A stretch of DNA of 64,000 bases from Acanthosepion esculentum (lineage: Eukaryota; Mollusca; Cephalopoda; Sepiida; Sepiidae): positions 97,241,860-97,305,859 of the forward strand of contig OZ038485.1 of assembly GCA_964036315.1 (NCBI GenBank), given 5' to 3'. This document shows, in pieces, positions 32,136-43,206 of the stretch (the stretch's first letter is position 1; each line of letters begins with the position of its first letter). Under the pieces are notes generated by a model, which was not told where the DNA came from, made no database searches, and worked only from the letters and a program-made list of their open reading frames with translations. The position numbers and the translations under genes are program-made.

Positions 32136-32199
<64 letters not shown>
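32134..32199. repeat. (TA)n microsatellite
   Basis: About 66 bp of pure TA. Confidence 0.95.
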
Positions 32200-32202
<3 letters not shown>

Positions 32203-32344
32203 GAGGTAATAGATCCGTTGGGAGTGCATGTTTGAACTCTACCGAAGGGTATCTTTTATCCTTATTAAGTCTCTCGAATGCACATGACGATAGGCATAAT
32301 TCATTGCTCAAACATGAGTATCAGCTAAAAAATTCATTTTGTGT

Positions 32345-32710
32345 AATAGCGAATTACAACCCGAACTATTTAATATTTCGAATACGTCACTGTACGCGTG
32401 TTAGAAAAAGACACCCCCCCCAAAAAATCACATGTGAGCAACATACCGTGCCCCGCTCTCGTTTTAATTTCTGTTTAATTAGACGATATGAAATGCAAAT
32501 GTGAAGAATAGCGACATTAAAATTAAACCTTTAATAAATAATAATTGTTTAACCCTTTCACTCTGTTCGATATTTAAATTTAACTTTAAATGAGTTATTT
32601 ATTTAATTTTTAATCGCGTGTAACTACAGTAGTTAATACTTGTTACATCAGGTTGTTTATGATTCGATCGAAAAACAGACAGACGGACGGACACAAGTAC
32701 ACTGCGCTTT
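32345..32710 (+). repeat. Dispersed about 360-bp repeat, copy 3
   Basis: Same segment order as 30755-31120, ending gacggacacaagtacactgc. It includes an 8-base C run that is absent from copy 1. Confidence 0.85.
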
Positions 32711-33119
32711 ATTTATATACATGGCGTATTGCCACTTAACCAGACACCTCTTCGAGAATTTTTTGAGTAAAATTTCACAGGGTTTGGACGTGAAAAAGTT
32801 TTCAACCATATCTTGAATCTGGTTTACATCCGAGAGAGTTTTCGCCATCAACGATCGACAAAAGGTAATAATCGATTGGAGAAAGGTTCCGTGCATTTGG
32901 CGAGTGGGCCAGAAAAGACGAATCATGTTCCAAAGTTATTTATTCCATGTTATTATTTCTATATGCGTTGTCATTGAGGAGAAAAACATTTTTCACATTT
33001 TGACTAGCGAAGGTTTATTTTCTATCGAAATTTTATAGACAGGTTGCAACTACTGGATGCATAAATGTGTATACGTTTTAAGAACTCTAGATGAATAATA
33101 ACCTGACGATCTCACCACA
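32711..33119. other. Unassigned stretch
   Basis: An 89-codon minus frame at 32657-32926 has no recognisable motif. Confidence 0.4.
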
Positions 33120-33121
33120 TA

Positions 33122-34017
33122 CCAGGGTCATTCAATAAATAGGGTGAATTTTTCGGTGTAAGGACTTCTAATACAGATAGAAGCTTACTCTTTTTTTATT
33201 TTTTTGTTTTACTTCTTTTTCACATGGATTTAATTTCTTTTGCAGATTAAAAAAAACTTTGAGAGTTTTGGCGATTAACAAAGATGGACGACCAAGAAGC
33301 ATGCTCCAGAATTGAACAGCGGTCAGTAATCAAGTTTTTGGTTGCTGAAGGGTGCAAACCAGTTGAAATTCATAGGAGAATGTCAACTGTGTATGGTGCC
33401 ACATGTTTCAGCCAAACAAATGTCTACAAGTGGGCTAAATTGTTTAAAGAAGGACGGAGCAGTGTTGAGGATGAAGAGAGGCCTGGGACCCCTACAGAAA
33501 TGAGGTCTCCTGAGGTGATCGAATCAGTCAATGACCTCATTCAGTCTGACAGAAGGGTGACAGTGGATGACATGGCAAGGACTTTGAGCTTATCTGTTGG
33601 GACAAACGCAGGGGTCATCAGTCAGAAGGAGTCATCTTGCATCATGACAACGCAAGGCTTCACACAGCAGCCCAAACGGTGCAGACCATCAACGAGCTGG
33701 GCTGGGAACTGCTCCCTCATCCCCCTTACAGCCCAGACCTTGCCTCTTCAGACTTTCACCTGTTTGGTCCCTTGAAAGCGTTCACGAGAGGCACGAAGAT
33801 TAAAAGTGACGATGAAGTCAAAAGTGTTGTGAGCGATTGGCTGAGACATCAGTCCAAAGATTTTTACGCTGAGGGAATACGGAAGCTTGTGCACAGATGG
33901 GAAAAGTGTGTGACAGTGCTGGAAGACTACGTTGAAAAATAAATAAAAAAGTAATCTTCTATCTGTATTATAAATCCTTATACCGAAAAGTTCACCTTAT
34001 TTATTGAATGGCCCTCG
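33122..34017 (+). mobile_element. Internally deleted mariner element with intact ends
   Basis: Terminal inverted repeats of about 60 bp (ccagggtcattcaataaata at the left; the reverse complement of the right end begins cgagggccattcaataaata) are flanked by TA on both sides (33120-33121 and 34018-34019). The transposase gene inside lacks its middle. At 896 bp the element is about 400 bp shorter than a standard mariner. The ends look able to be recognised in trans. Confidence 0.92.
33284..33942 (+). pseudogene. Mariner transposase, internal deletion
   Basis: Mariner transposases cut and paste elements at TA sites. The first 104 codons are clean and carry the N-terminal paired helix-turn-helix region (SVIKFLVAEGCKPVEIHRRM; TNVYKWAKLFKEGRSSVEDE) and the second DNA-binding part (VDDMARTLSLSVGT). 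There the sequence jumps to the segment around the second catalytic Asp, in a shifted frame starting about 33616: RRGHQSEGVILHHDNARLH, then PPYSPDLASSDFHLFGPLK. The spacing from HHD to SSD is 34 residues, the mariner DD34D signature. About 150 residues containing the first catalytic Asp are missing. The C-terminus (101 codons, 33637-33942) is otherwise intact. Catalytically dead, but could express a DNA-binding fragment. Confidence 0.93.
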
Positions 34018-34559
34018 TATGTTATGCGAATACTCGAGCTGGTTGACTGATGTGGGACTGAGAAGACTGTGTAGCTTTTAAGTAATTCGCACGTCTCCAA
34101 ATTCAATTTTAAATTATCTATTTTTAAAACGTGGTCCGATAGCATAGAAGGCGAATGCTTGAGACAAACGTTCTATCTGCTCAAAGCAGAGCTGATTGGT
34201 TGGATTTTGCTAACGTTTCTTAACTGCTCGGAATCTATTTTGGGTTTCTTTCTCGTGTATCGCGTAGCAATGATGAAACCTTATCCCAAAGAAAACAGTT
34301 GCCGGCAAAATGAAACGAGCAAAGCAAAATTAAAAGAAAACGAAAATAAACGAAATTGCATGATCTGATTTTAATCGTGCCACCATTTCTTGAGGTGGGG
34401 AGTCTCGGATTCTGGCAAATTTGCGAGAAGATCATGCGTTATGACTTGGAATTCGTTTGAAAAAGGAAAAGAGAGACAGACTTAGAGAAAAGAGATGAGC
34501 TTAAGGGCAAGAATTTGAAAGCAGATTTTCAAGGCCGTAGGAAGATGGTTGTAATTTTA
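34018..34559. other. Unassigned stretch
   Basis: No gene or repeat recognised. 69- and 66-codon frames on opposite strands are not convincing. Confidence 0.45.
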
Positions 34560-34619
34560 TTTACTTTTTGGCACTTTTCCTTATACGACCTTTTGCCGTT
34601 TTGTTTTGTTTTTTGTTTT

Positions 34620-34761
34620 TTTATCTTTATAGATAAATAGATAGATAGATAGATGCGAACATACATTAAAATAACCATAGAGATAGATAGAGAGGGAGAG
34701 ATCGAGGATCCGAGATAGATAGATAAATAGATAGATAGATGCAAACGGATATTAAGATGAC

Positions 34762-34810
<49 letters not shown>

Positions 34811-34915
34811 GAACATACATTAAGATCACCATAGATATATAGATAGATAGTAAATGGATAAATGAATGAATGAATGAATGAAGGAAGGAAGGAAGGAAGG
34901 AAGGAAGGAAGGCAG
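34620..34915. repeat. (GATA)n with spacer, then (GAAT)n and (GGAA)n
   Basis: GATA runs alternate with gaacatacattaagat-type spacers, as at 55-200, then gaat repeats and ggaa repeats to 34911. Confidence 0.93.
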
Positions 34916-34949
34916 TATCTGCAGATTTATCAAAAGAGCTATGGATTAT

Positions 34950-35345
34950 AAAGTTTACAGGGTCATATTGCTCTTTTCGTTTCCATTTTCTCTAAAACTT
35001 TGTCCTTGCTCACATGTTCGGTCCAAGGTATTCTCAGTATCCTTCTGTAGAGTCACAGTTCTTTTGCCTCATGTTTCTTTTACATCTTTGAGATTGTCCA
35101 GCATTCACTGCCATATACGAAGACTGATATAACATAATTGTTCAGTAGTCTTTTCTTCGTTTCTAACGATTTTGTTTCTGTTTCTTAATACGTTGCTCAG
35201 ATTTTGTAAGGCATCTTTCGCTATGCCAATGCATATTCGAATTTCAGTGTCGCACTCTCCGTCCTCAGTAAAAACGCTTCCAAGATATTTCACTGCTGTA
35301 CTTATTTGATTTTGGTATCTCCGATTTGTAATTTGCATGTTCGGC
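34950..35345 (-). pseudogene. RTE-type LINE C-terminal fragment
   Basis: The minus strand reads MQITNRRYQNQISTAVKYLG, SVFTEDGECDTEIRICIGIA, KDALQNLSNVLRNRNK, then after a frameshift YGSECWTIS and YRRILRIPWTEHVSK. These are the consecutive conserved segments after the reverse transcriptase palm in RTE-like LINEs. The longest clean frame is 77 codons at 35105-35338. 5'-truncated near 35345, where a Tc1-like element begins shortly after. Confidence 0.88.
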
Positions 35346-35370
35346 CAGTGTCTTAAAAATTATGATATAC

Positions 35371-36309
35371 TGGATATAACAGTAAAATTGTCCAAATTGT
35401 GTAACATTAAAATTGTCCAATTGTTAGAATAAGCTTCGAACCGTTGTATTTTAGAAATGATTAAAGATATCTTACTGGAATTCTCTGAGGTTTTTATAAC
35501 ACTATTGGATTTTACTTTGAGCAATAAGACAAAATAATTACTCTCTAAGCTTAACAGAATAATCGTGATGAAATCGATCATAAACGAAAATGACATGTAC
35601 ATGATTAATTAATCATAGCTAAGGATCGGAAGCTCATGAAGGATTGAAATAAAGTTCAAATATATCTTATTCCAGGATAATTTTCCAACTTATTCAAGAT
35701 GATCTTCTCCCTCTCTAACCTTCTAACTTTCTGTTCTGGAGTAACAAGTTGCTTGAGAGGTTTCGCGTACGATTTCATTTTCAAGTCTTTTTTTCATTGT
35801 TCTTTGGACTGTCACAGGTGAAACTCTTCTCTCACGTGCCAAACGTCTTATGAATTGAGTTGGATCTTTTCTAATTGATCTCTTTAACTCTAAGTTGAAA
35901 TGATGATTCTCTTCCTATTTTGACAACATCTCTACTATTCAAAGTTTTTTTTTAAATTATTCACCGTTCTCTTGATGGGTCTTGAATGGACTTTGAAGCT
36001 GGAAGCCAGAATATGAATTTTGGTAACATTACTGAAGGATTGAATGCTTTTTCCTCTCACCATTGTTCAGTTGAGAAGACATTGTGAGTCTGACACAAAA
36101 TGATTTTAATCTGTTCTCTTTCTAGCTCAATAACTAAGAGGGGTTTTCAGTGATTCTTACGACAGATGGCTAAACGTCTTATCTGTAAATGTGGAAAAAA
36201 GAAACTAAATTAGTTCAGCGTTTTTTTTTTTTAGATATTAAACATTTTGTGGAATGGACCGTTATCCCATGTTGTTAGATGATTTGGACAATTTTTCTGT
36301 TACACACGG
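35371..36309 (-). mobile_element. Tc1-like deletion derivative, complete copy
   Basis: Ends are ctggatataacagtaaaatt at 35371 and, at 36309, the reverse complement of ccgtgtgtaacagaaaaatt, each next to TA. The minus strand encodes a decayed helix-turn-helix N-terminus (start near 36082) and then passes directly to the 3' segment through the same deletion junction as the copy at 9025-10242 (gttggaaaattatcctggaa, then tgaactttatttcaatcc). At 939 bp, it lacks the catalytic domain. Confidence 0.85.

Positions 36310-36378
<69 letters not shown>
36310..36378. repeat. (TA)n then (GT)n at a transposon end
   Basis: Begins with the flanking TA of the element ending at 36309. Confidence 0.95.
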
Positions 36379-36379
36379 T

Positions 36380-36893
36380 ATATTGGACGTACTGGTAAAA
36401 ATCATAAGTTTCTTTTGAAAGTGTGTTTTTTTTTGTCAGTTTGAGAACATTTAGAATGTATTTAGCTCTAAGTTGTGACTTCCTGATCCAGTTTTCCTTT
36501 CTACTGTTCCCTCTTTTTTAAACTTATTCACCGTTCTCTTGATTGGTCTCGAATGGACTTTGAAGATGGAAGCCAGAGTATGAATGTTGGTACCATTACT
36601 GAAGGATTGAAGGATCTTTTTCCTGCCACCATTGCTCAGTTGAGAAGACATAGTGGGGCGGACACAGAACGATTTTAACCTGTTCTCTTTCTAAATGAAT
36701 AACTCAAATTGTTTTTCAGTGATCCTTACGATAAAAAAATGTCAAGATGGCTAAACGTCTTATCTTAAAAACCCGGGAAAAGAAACTCAATTTAGTGTTT
36801 TTTTTTGGGTGGGGGTGTTTTTAGATATCAAACTTTTTGTGGGATAAAAATTATGCTGTAAAACGATTTGGACAATTTTGCTGCTACACTTGG
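36380..36893 (-). mobile_element. Tc1-like derivative with a clean N-terminal ORF
   Basis: The left terminal repeat (reverse complement ccaagtgtagcagcaaaatt) ends at 36893 next to TATATAC. The right terminus is missing or unrecognisable near 36380. The coding part is described separately. It joins a second member of the family almost head to tail with 35371-36309, separated only by TA and GT repeats. Confidence 0.75.
36451..36651 (-). pseudogene. Tc1-like transposase N-terminal helix-turn-helix ORF (66 codons)
   Basis: The frame opens MSSQLSNGGRKKILQSFSNG, continues THTLASIFKVHSRP and TVNKFKKEGTVERKTGSG, and closes at a stop shortly after SHNLELNTF. It covers the first DNA-binding helix-turn-helix (residues about 5-50) and the linker of a Tc1-like transposase. 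The catalytic domain is absent. Unlike the other copies, this stretch is free of frameshifts over the whole helix-turn-helix, so a small DNA-binding protein could in principle be made. Whether it is expressed is unknown. Confidence 0.75.
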
Positions 36894-37317
36894 TATATAC
36901 GTATATATGTGTGTTTGCGTGTGTGCATGGATATATAATTTTTTGTGTTAGATCGTTTTTAAAACGTGACAAAAATACTAATACAGAACTGAACCTTTCA
37001 CGGTAAAATCGAAAAGACGATATACTTGATTTTTAAAGCGCCTGACTGTCTGTTCTTCCGAAGTACAGAGGAATTATATGACCTGCTCGATTTCACAGTG
37101 AAATATACAGTTACGTGTATGCTTGTCACGTTTTAAATAAAATTAAAAACAAACCATAACATTACACTATGTACGGCTATATCCACAAAATATTGATCAC
37201 GGGATTCAATATAATCAATAATAACTTCTATTTAATTGGAGATATACTCCAATAAATTAATTAACTGTTTATATTGTATGTACACACACACGTGCGTAGA
37301 CACACTCACATACACAC
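36894..37317. other. Unassigned AT-rich stretch
   Basis: No gene recognised. Confidence 0.5.
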
Positions 37318-37319
37318 AC

Positions 37320-37380
<61 letters not shown>

Positions 37381-37381
37381 T
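37318..37381. repeat. (GATA)n microsatellite
   Basis: About 15 perfect GATA units, bounded by a Tc1-like terminus. Confidence 0.96.
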
Positions 37382-37412
37382 ACAGTGGGGGAAAGTAAAT
37401 ATTTGTAAACAT
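37382..37412 (+). mobile_element. Isolated Tc1-like terminal repeat
   Basis: tacagtgggggaaagtaaat resembles the cagtgggg...aaagtatttg type terminus of another Tc1 subfamily. No partner end was found. Confidence 0.5.
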
Positions 37413-37687
37413 ACAAATTTTTAATTTATTGTATTTCCAACTAATGAATAAACATACTTTTCATATAATTAACTGGACACAGATGAATAATAACTAAATA
37501 TCCACAAATACAAAAATAGGGGTGAGTTTTCGTAAAACAGGGGTGATTTTTAGGGGCTTGGAACGGATCGGAAATATTCCCATTATTCAGTGAGGAAAAT
37601 TGATTTAAGATACGAGTCATTTGAGTTACGAGCTCTGTCTTGGAACGAATTAGACTCGTATCTCAAGACATTACTGTATTTCTTTTT
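37413..37687. other. Unassigned stretch
   Basis: Could be the interior of the Tc1-like element. ggggtgagttttcgtaaaac/ggggtgatttttaggggc is a short direct repeat at 37520-37556. Confidence 0.4.
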
Positions 37688-38085
37688 TAAGCTTTTCACC
37701 CCAAGCAAGGCTGGAAGCCACTAGCACGCAAGGGGTTACAGAGGTTTGGAGGAAGAGCAGATAGGCGTGGTAAAAGAGAGGATGTGGAGAAAGATAGTGG
37801 ATCGATCAAGGCAAGGGTGTTACAGAAGATTTGGAGCGAGGGCAGATAGGAATGAAAGGTGCAAGGATGTGGAGAAGGGAAGTGGATAGATCAAGGCAAC
37901 TGGAGATGTTGATTGGCGTTACACTTAAATAGTTGGAGATTGTATTTGTCAGGGAAACAGGAATAAGGAAGGGAGTTCCACAGGCGAGATGTGCGAGACA
38001 TGAAGCTATTGGAGTAGAAGAGACGTCTACATCTAACAGTTTCAACGGTGAAGGGGTGGGAACGGGATGCCAGCCTCGTATATAA
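37688..38085 (-). pseudogene. LINE 3' end (same family as 58548-60380)
   Basis: Minus strand, 5'-truncated at 38085. In the coding frame it gives the tail of ORF2 from the region around HPFTVETVRCRRLFYSNSF through SRTSRLWNSLP and FPDKYNLQ, then the 3' untranslated tail ending in aagcaaggggttaca-type sequence and ccttgcttggggtgaaaagc at 37688. The overlapping 143-codon frame (37806-38237) is a shadow. Nearly identical to the arms at 59338-59845 and 59848-60380. Confidence 0.85.
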
Positions 38086-38534
38086 AACTCTAGCTCGTCA
38101 GTGTTACTCGGGTTTAGTAGACTTTTCAATTTAGAGATCCATGTGCAATAGAAGTGTTTAAGCAGTATAACTACAACTGAAGGAAATGTGTAGCTTGCAC
38201 TATGATTTCTCAATAACTGGCTTTTGTACGAAGACATACACGCTTATCTCCCTTTGCGAGTATAATTTCTTCAAGATAAAACTTCGCATAGCTTTTGGGG
38301 ATTAGCAACTCATTTGATTTAATTTGTAACCCGCTGTTCTCAAATTTTTGCGCATTTCCGTCACAAACAGTTGTTAGTATAGATTTTTTCTGACTACTTT
38401 TATTCATTTAACTAGAATATCCTCTTAAGGCAAAAACTGTAGAATCGGATTCTAAAATGTATTATATAATTGAAAAAAAAAAATTAATAAAACTCCAGTT
38501 CTTTTATTGTCCTCTCTTCTTTTTTTAAATATTT
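38086..38534. other. Unassigned stretch
   Basis: A minus-strand 65-codon frame at 38210-38407 (contains YAKFYLEEIILAKGDKRVCL) is not low-complexity but I cannot assign it. Confidence 0.4.
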
Positions 38535-39055
38535 CACCCCCAGGCGAGGCAATGAAACCACTAAGACGCAGTAGTTTATTAGGTATTAGAGAATATGAGA
38601 AAAAAAATATAATTAAGGAGAGAGGACAATAAAAGAATTAAAAAGAGGAGAGATAACAAATCGACATTACATTTCAATTTTGGAAGACCAAATTTGATTG
38701 TTAAGCAAGAAGTCGGAAGAGAGTTCCACAAGCGAGAAGTGCGATAGTAAAAATTGTTAACATTTAACTTACGGTTACATTTAGCCATTTCAACTGTAAA
38801 ATACTGAGACCTGCCAATCTAGTACTGCATTTAAATTCGTAAAGTCTGTGTATCATATCGGAACAATTACCATGAAAGTATTTATAGAAAAGGCAGAGGG
38901 AAGCTACGTTGAGGCGGTTGGAAAGTGACTGAAGTCGAGATGCCAGATCAAGACAAATAACATTGCAGATTCTTTGGATTTTATCAAGAATCTCTAAATG
39001 TATAACACCAGACCATATTTGCAAGCAATATTCAAAGCTTGGGTTAAATTTTTCA
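38535..39055 (-). pseudogene. LINE 3' end, second diverged subfamily
   Basis: Minus-strand frames read QIWSGVIHLEILDKIQRICN, VICLDLASRLQSLSNRLNVA, SLCLFYKYFHGNCSDMIHRL, then in a second frame MAKCNRKLNVNNFYYRTSRL and WNSLPTSC. This spans the thumb and C-terminal region of a Jockey/I-like LINE ORF2 and shows the uninterrupted ICNVICLDLASRLQ junction that is broken in the element at 58548. One frameshift near 38775 and 5' truncation make it inactive. Its tail caccccc.aggcgaggcaatg is a diverged form of the family tail. Confidence 0.88.
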
Positions 39056-39370
39056 GGTTCTTTCGCATTCAGTTATAACTTAATGATTTTATCGTGTTAA
39101 TGGGTTCAAATGATTTTTTTAAAAGATGTATTACTTCTTGATCTTGATAATGACCAGAATTACATTTTAAATCGCTCGATCACAAACGTTTGAACAATTC
39201 ATTGGATCCAGGCGTTTTCTCTTTTGTACTTCAACAAGGGATGTTAAAAAGAAAATAATGAAAAAAGAATCTTTATTTATTGTTTTAATTAACCTTTTTT
39301 TTTAAAAAATGGCGGGGAATGGAAGTTAGAAAACAAATAAAAGCATGCAGAATCACGATGTATTATTTTT
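39056..39370. other. Unassigned stretch
   Basis: Nothing recognised. Confidence 0.5.
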
Positions 39371-40360
39371 GTAACCTAGAGAAGGTTACTGAATAGAATA
39401 ATCACACAGAGGTTGGTAATGAACGATAATACCTAGGACAAGAACAACACATATAAGATTCGCCAGCGGCGCGCAGAAGTAGTCAACTGCTAGAGGTGAA
39501 TTAAGTGAATTCGATAACGAATCTCCAACTTCAGGATATCTACCAATCCCCCCACGCGATCATCTGTGGCACAAGGCCGAATTTAATGTGGGGAATCCGA
39601 GTCCGTAGGCTCGGCCAAACATTCCCTGTAGACTCCGTATAAAACGGGGTCGGTTAGCTGTTTACCGAGACGAGACTCTGCCCTTCAACATAGCCTCGTC
39701 TGGGGATCCTCGACATACGGAGGCAGAGAGTTTGACCATCACAGCTGGAGACGAATCTCCAACTGCGAGATATCTACTAACCGCCCCACGCGGTCAGATG
39801 TGGCACAAGCCCGAATTTAATGTAGTCGTATCCGAGCCCGTAGGCTTGGCCAAAAAATTCCCCGTAGACCCCGTATAAAACGGAGTCGAGTAGATTTTTC
39901 CCACGACGAGACTCTGCCCTTCGACATAGCCTCGTCTGGGGATCCTCACTGACCGGAGGCATAGTGTTTGACAGCTGGAGTCGAATTTTCAACTGCATGA
40001 TATCTACCAGTCTCCAACTACAGGATATCTATCTACTAACCGCGTCACGCGGTCAGATGTTGCACAAGGCCGAATTTAATGTGGGGTATCAGAGCCCGTA
40101 GGCTCGGCTAAAATTTTTCTGTAGATCCCGCAGAAAAAAAAAAACGGGGTCGGGTAGCTGTTTCCTGAGACGAGACTCTGCCCTTCGACATAGCCTCGTC
40201 TGGGGATCCTCTCTGTCCGGAGGCATAGTGTTTGATAGTTGGTGATGAATCTCCAACTGAAGGATATCTACCAATCTCCAACTGCAGACCAACATGTAAT
40301 ATTTACTACTGTATTTATGGGAATGGGGATATACTCATTATCGTTCGTAGGTATGCTACA
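39371..40360 (+). repeat. Dispersed repeat with internal 245-bp tandem array
   Basis: The outer sequence starts tgtaacctagagaaggttac and ends near ttatgggaatggggatatac, as in the short copy at 14770-15005. Between lie about 3.2 units starting near 39523, 39758, 40010 and 40250, each with tggcacaaggccgaatttaa, gtaggctcggccaaa and gacgagactctgcccttc. Units differ by a few percent. Minus-strand frames in this array are shadows. Confidence 0.88.
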
Positions 40361-40599
40361 ACAATTATCTTCATTTCCAATATGCTAACGAGATGAAAAG
40401 GAGATTTGAATCAACAGAGTATTCTACTGAATAGCAATCGAGTGGGTAGTTGATATCCATAATAAGAACTTCTGGAACAGCACTTGTTTCCCCTGTACTG
40501 AGAAGCAGCAGTGTCACATGACAAATAGTCAGTATAAATTGACACTTCAGGCTGCAGGAATTTCCGATGTTAAGGAACTGTGATTGTTATGATCCCTCA

Positions 40600-41474
40600 T
40601 AGGCCATGGCCTAAGAGACAGATCGACTGTGGTCGAGAATCCATGTAGATTTCGCAGGTCTATTAGAGGGTTTCTACTACTTGATTGTAGTAGACAGTTA
40701 CAGCAAATGGCCAGAAGTATTTCGTTGTAGAAAACCTACTTCTGAGACTACAATAAATTGCCTTCACGATCTGTTTGCTCGTTTCGGAGTGGTTGATTGT
40801 TTAGTCACGGATAATGAGAAACAATTTACATCTGCGGATTTTCAAGGATTCTGTGAAACTTTTCTGGTGAAACACATCAAATCCCCGCCATAGCACCCAA
40901 GATCAAACGGGCAAGCGGAGAAGTATGTAGGTACATTAAAAAGAGCACTAAGGAAAGCTTATGACGTACCAACAGAAAAGGCTTTACAACAATTCTTGCA
41001 AGTGTATAGAATTACACCGAACAGTACTACGCCATCGGCATTATCGCCGGCGGAAGTAATGTTCGCCCGAAAAATTAGATCGGTATTCGACAAATTACTG
41101 CCAAAACAGACAAAGCAATCACCAACGTCGTTTGTACCAAAAAGAAAATTTAACCCAGGGGAGAAAGTTTTTTTTAAATGTTCAAAAACAACACATCCTA
41201 TTGGGAGCCAGGTACAATAGAGAAACGAATCGGGAACGTGATTTACATAATTCAGGGTCCGAAGTTCTCGCATAAAAGGCACTTAAATCAGATCAGAAAG
41301 AGGCTGTTAGAGGATTCTACCGGTCTACCTCAGGAAGAGGAGGAAGTAATTGACACAATATTTGACACATTCAATATGCAAATGCCTCAAGCAATTTCAG
41401 AACTGTGGAAATCAGACAGAAAAAGAAAATTTACAGAGCCTTTGATGATTAATCCGAAGAGGAAACAATATTAA
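40600..41474 (+). pseudogene. Ty3/gypsy integrase, broken
   Basis: Integrase joins retrotransposon DNA to the chromosome. The frame starting at 40630 reads WSRIHVDFAGLLEGFYYLIV, VDSYSKWPEVF, then VVDCLVTDNEKQF, then SNGQAEKYVGTLKRALR. The catalytic residues are all present: Asp at 40648, Asp at 40810 and Glu at 40918, with 35 residues between the last two. A TAG at 40891-40893 sits where the family has a Tyr or other residue before HPRSNGQAE. A frameshift in the T-run at about 41168-41176 moves the C-terminal domain (YWEPGTIEKRIGNVIYIIQG, then HLNQIRKR) to another frame, which ends at 41474. A 2-nt frameshift also precedes WSRIH. Three lesions make it inactive but young. Confidence 0.92.
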
Positions 41475-41489
41475 AGACTCCTGCGAGGT

Positions 41490-41507
41490 AAAAGCTTGGG
41501 AGGGGGG
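41490..41507 (+). promoter_or_regulatory. Polypurine tract
   Basis: aaaagcttgggagggggg lies immediately before the LTR, the position of the primer for plus-strand synthesis. Confidence 0.8.
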
Positions 41508-41711
41508 TGTTATGGGTCCTTACCTATAACTACAGAATGACCTCTTCCTGACACTATACTACGCCTCTCAAGAGAGAGGGACGAATCGAGTCGACTGACC
41601 GTAATACTAACACCTTCCACATCTTGTATTATTATTTCGTGTAATATATCTTCCTTATTTCTATTCTTGTATTCGTGTTGTTCTTTCTTGGTCCTAACCT
41701 GGACCATAACA
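41508..41711 (+). repeat. 3' LTR, 204 bp
   Basis: Begins tgttatgggtcc and ends ggaccataaca, inverted ends with the TG...CA rule, one extra G at the left. No matching 5' LTR was found in the window. Confidence 0.88.
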
Positions 41712-42535
41712 ATATAGTAACATTACTAACAGTTATTCATAGTAAAATTACTAACAGTAATTTATAAAATTCCCAACAATATCTATTCAAAGTAAATTAC
41801 TAACAATACCTATTTATAGTAAAATTACCAACAATACTTATTTATATTAAAATTACCAATAATAGATATTTATACGAAAATTGCCAACAGTATATTTCAT
41901 AGCAAAATGACCAGCAATACATTTTATAGCAAAATGACGAACAACATATTTTATCTATAATTGAAGGCAAAGAAGTGCGTGCAAATTAGATTTAGTTGAA
42001 GCTATGTAATTTTGTTTGAAATATTTACACTTCGGTATTAAATAACTCATAAAGATTTAGATGCCGCTAAACAAAATCAACCTCGCAACAACTAACAATT
42101 AGATTTTTATATCAAAATTACCAACAATAAATTTTATAGCCAAATGAAAAACACATTTTATTTGTAGCTGAAGCCATAAAGCTATATGATACACGTTGAT
42201 ATACCGTTAAACAAAATCAAACAACTAACATGAAAGAACTCTTTCATGACATTAATCCATATAATATCCTATAATTTCTTAAAGGAATAAAAATGTATTC
42301 CAAAATATAACTTCGATAAATCTACAAAATAAAACACACATATCACCGCTTCTAGTAACTATGCCTGCACAAGCATGTATATACACAAAAGCTGAGTATC
42401 ATCTACCATGTATTCAATTGTGAAAGCAGAATAACATGTCATATTTTTATTAATCCAAAACTCCCAAGAAATTTAAATTCCGGCATGAAATCACTCATGA
42501 TATGCCATTAAACAGTCGGGTTTGAATTAATTACC
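41712..42535 (+). repeat. Degenerate short tandem repeats
   Basis: From 41712 to about 41950 units of roughly 30 bp (aaaattaccaacaatactta, ttttatagcaaaatgac) follow one another. Diverged versions recur at 42110-42190. Repeat scraps of the taaataactcataaagattt/gatgccgctaaacaaaatca type resemble the ggcatatcaac family. No gene. Confidence 0.6.
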
Positions 42536-43206
42536 CGTTTTTTTTGTTGTTTTTTTTCAAACTTTCACACTCCGGGTATCGCCGGTACTCCGTTGTATTC
42601 TGGAATACTGTTAAGGCTTTTTATAGGGGAACATTCGTATGCACCTCTGAAACAGCTCACGTCCTGTGCTGATTCCTTATCTCGCGTTGAAGTTTTGAAT
42701 GCGTTCTCTTTATTTAAGACATACTTATGGAATGCCATGACAAAGAATATTGTGTGACCAGGAGCATATAAATACGATCACTCGAAACGAAGAGAACTTT
42801 TTTATCCAATGATATCCCTGTACAAGACCCAAGATCCACAAAGCAGCGATTCGGGGGAAGAATCTACTCGAGTAGAACTTAGGTCTCACAAATGGAAATA
42901 CGAAGGGAATAAGAGTGGTTCGCTGCAATTTGTGTGGCATGGTGGGTCCTAGCCGTAAAGGTTAGAACTGGTGGAACTAAGAAATGTAGTTCGTGCCAAC
43001 ACTTTCCATGGAAATAGCATAGAGCAGCGAAACATTTCGTCTGTGAGAAAGAGGTTGCATGGTCACCCACAAGGTCGCGTTGACTGGTGAAAGCTGGGCA
43101 GCGCCTGTTCATATATGACAGTAATATTCCATTTTCGGCCTTTTAAAGGTAGAGGATAGCAAGAGCAGTAAAGTACTTACGATAGCATCAAGTTGGGAAT
43201 AATCAA
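42536..43206. other. Unassigned region
   Basis: Two overlapping minus-strand frames of 71-77 codons (42725-42940, 42879-43112) have no recognisable domain. No repeats recognised. Confidence 0.4.

Larger units (their letters stand above)
40590..41711 (+). mobile_element. Ty3/gypsy retrotransposon, 3' end
   Basis: In order: integrase core and C-terminal domain, polypurine tract, and a 204-bp LTR. No protease, reverse transcriptase, RNase H or 5' LTR is present upstream, so the element is 5'-truncated near 40590 or its left part has diverged beyond recognition. Confidence 0.9.

Noticed and set aside
37806..38237. 143-codon minus-strand ORF as a gene
   Set aside because: It overlaps the LINE 3' end and is out of phase with its true frame.
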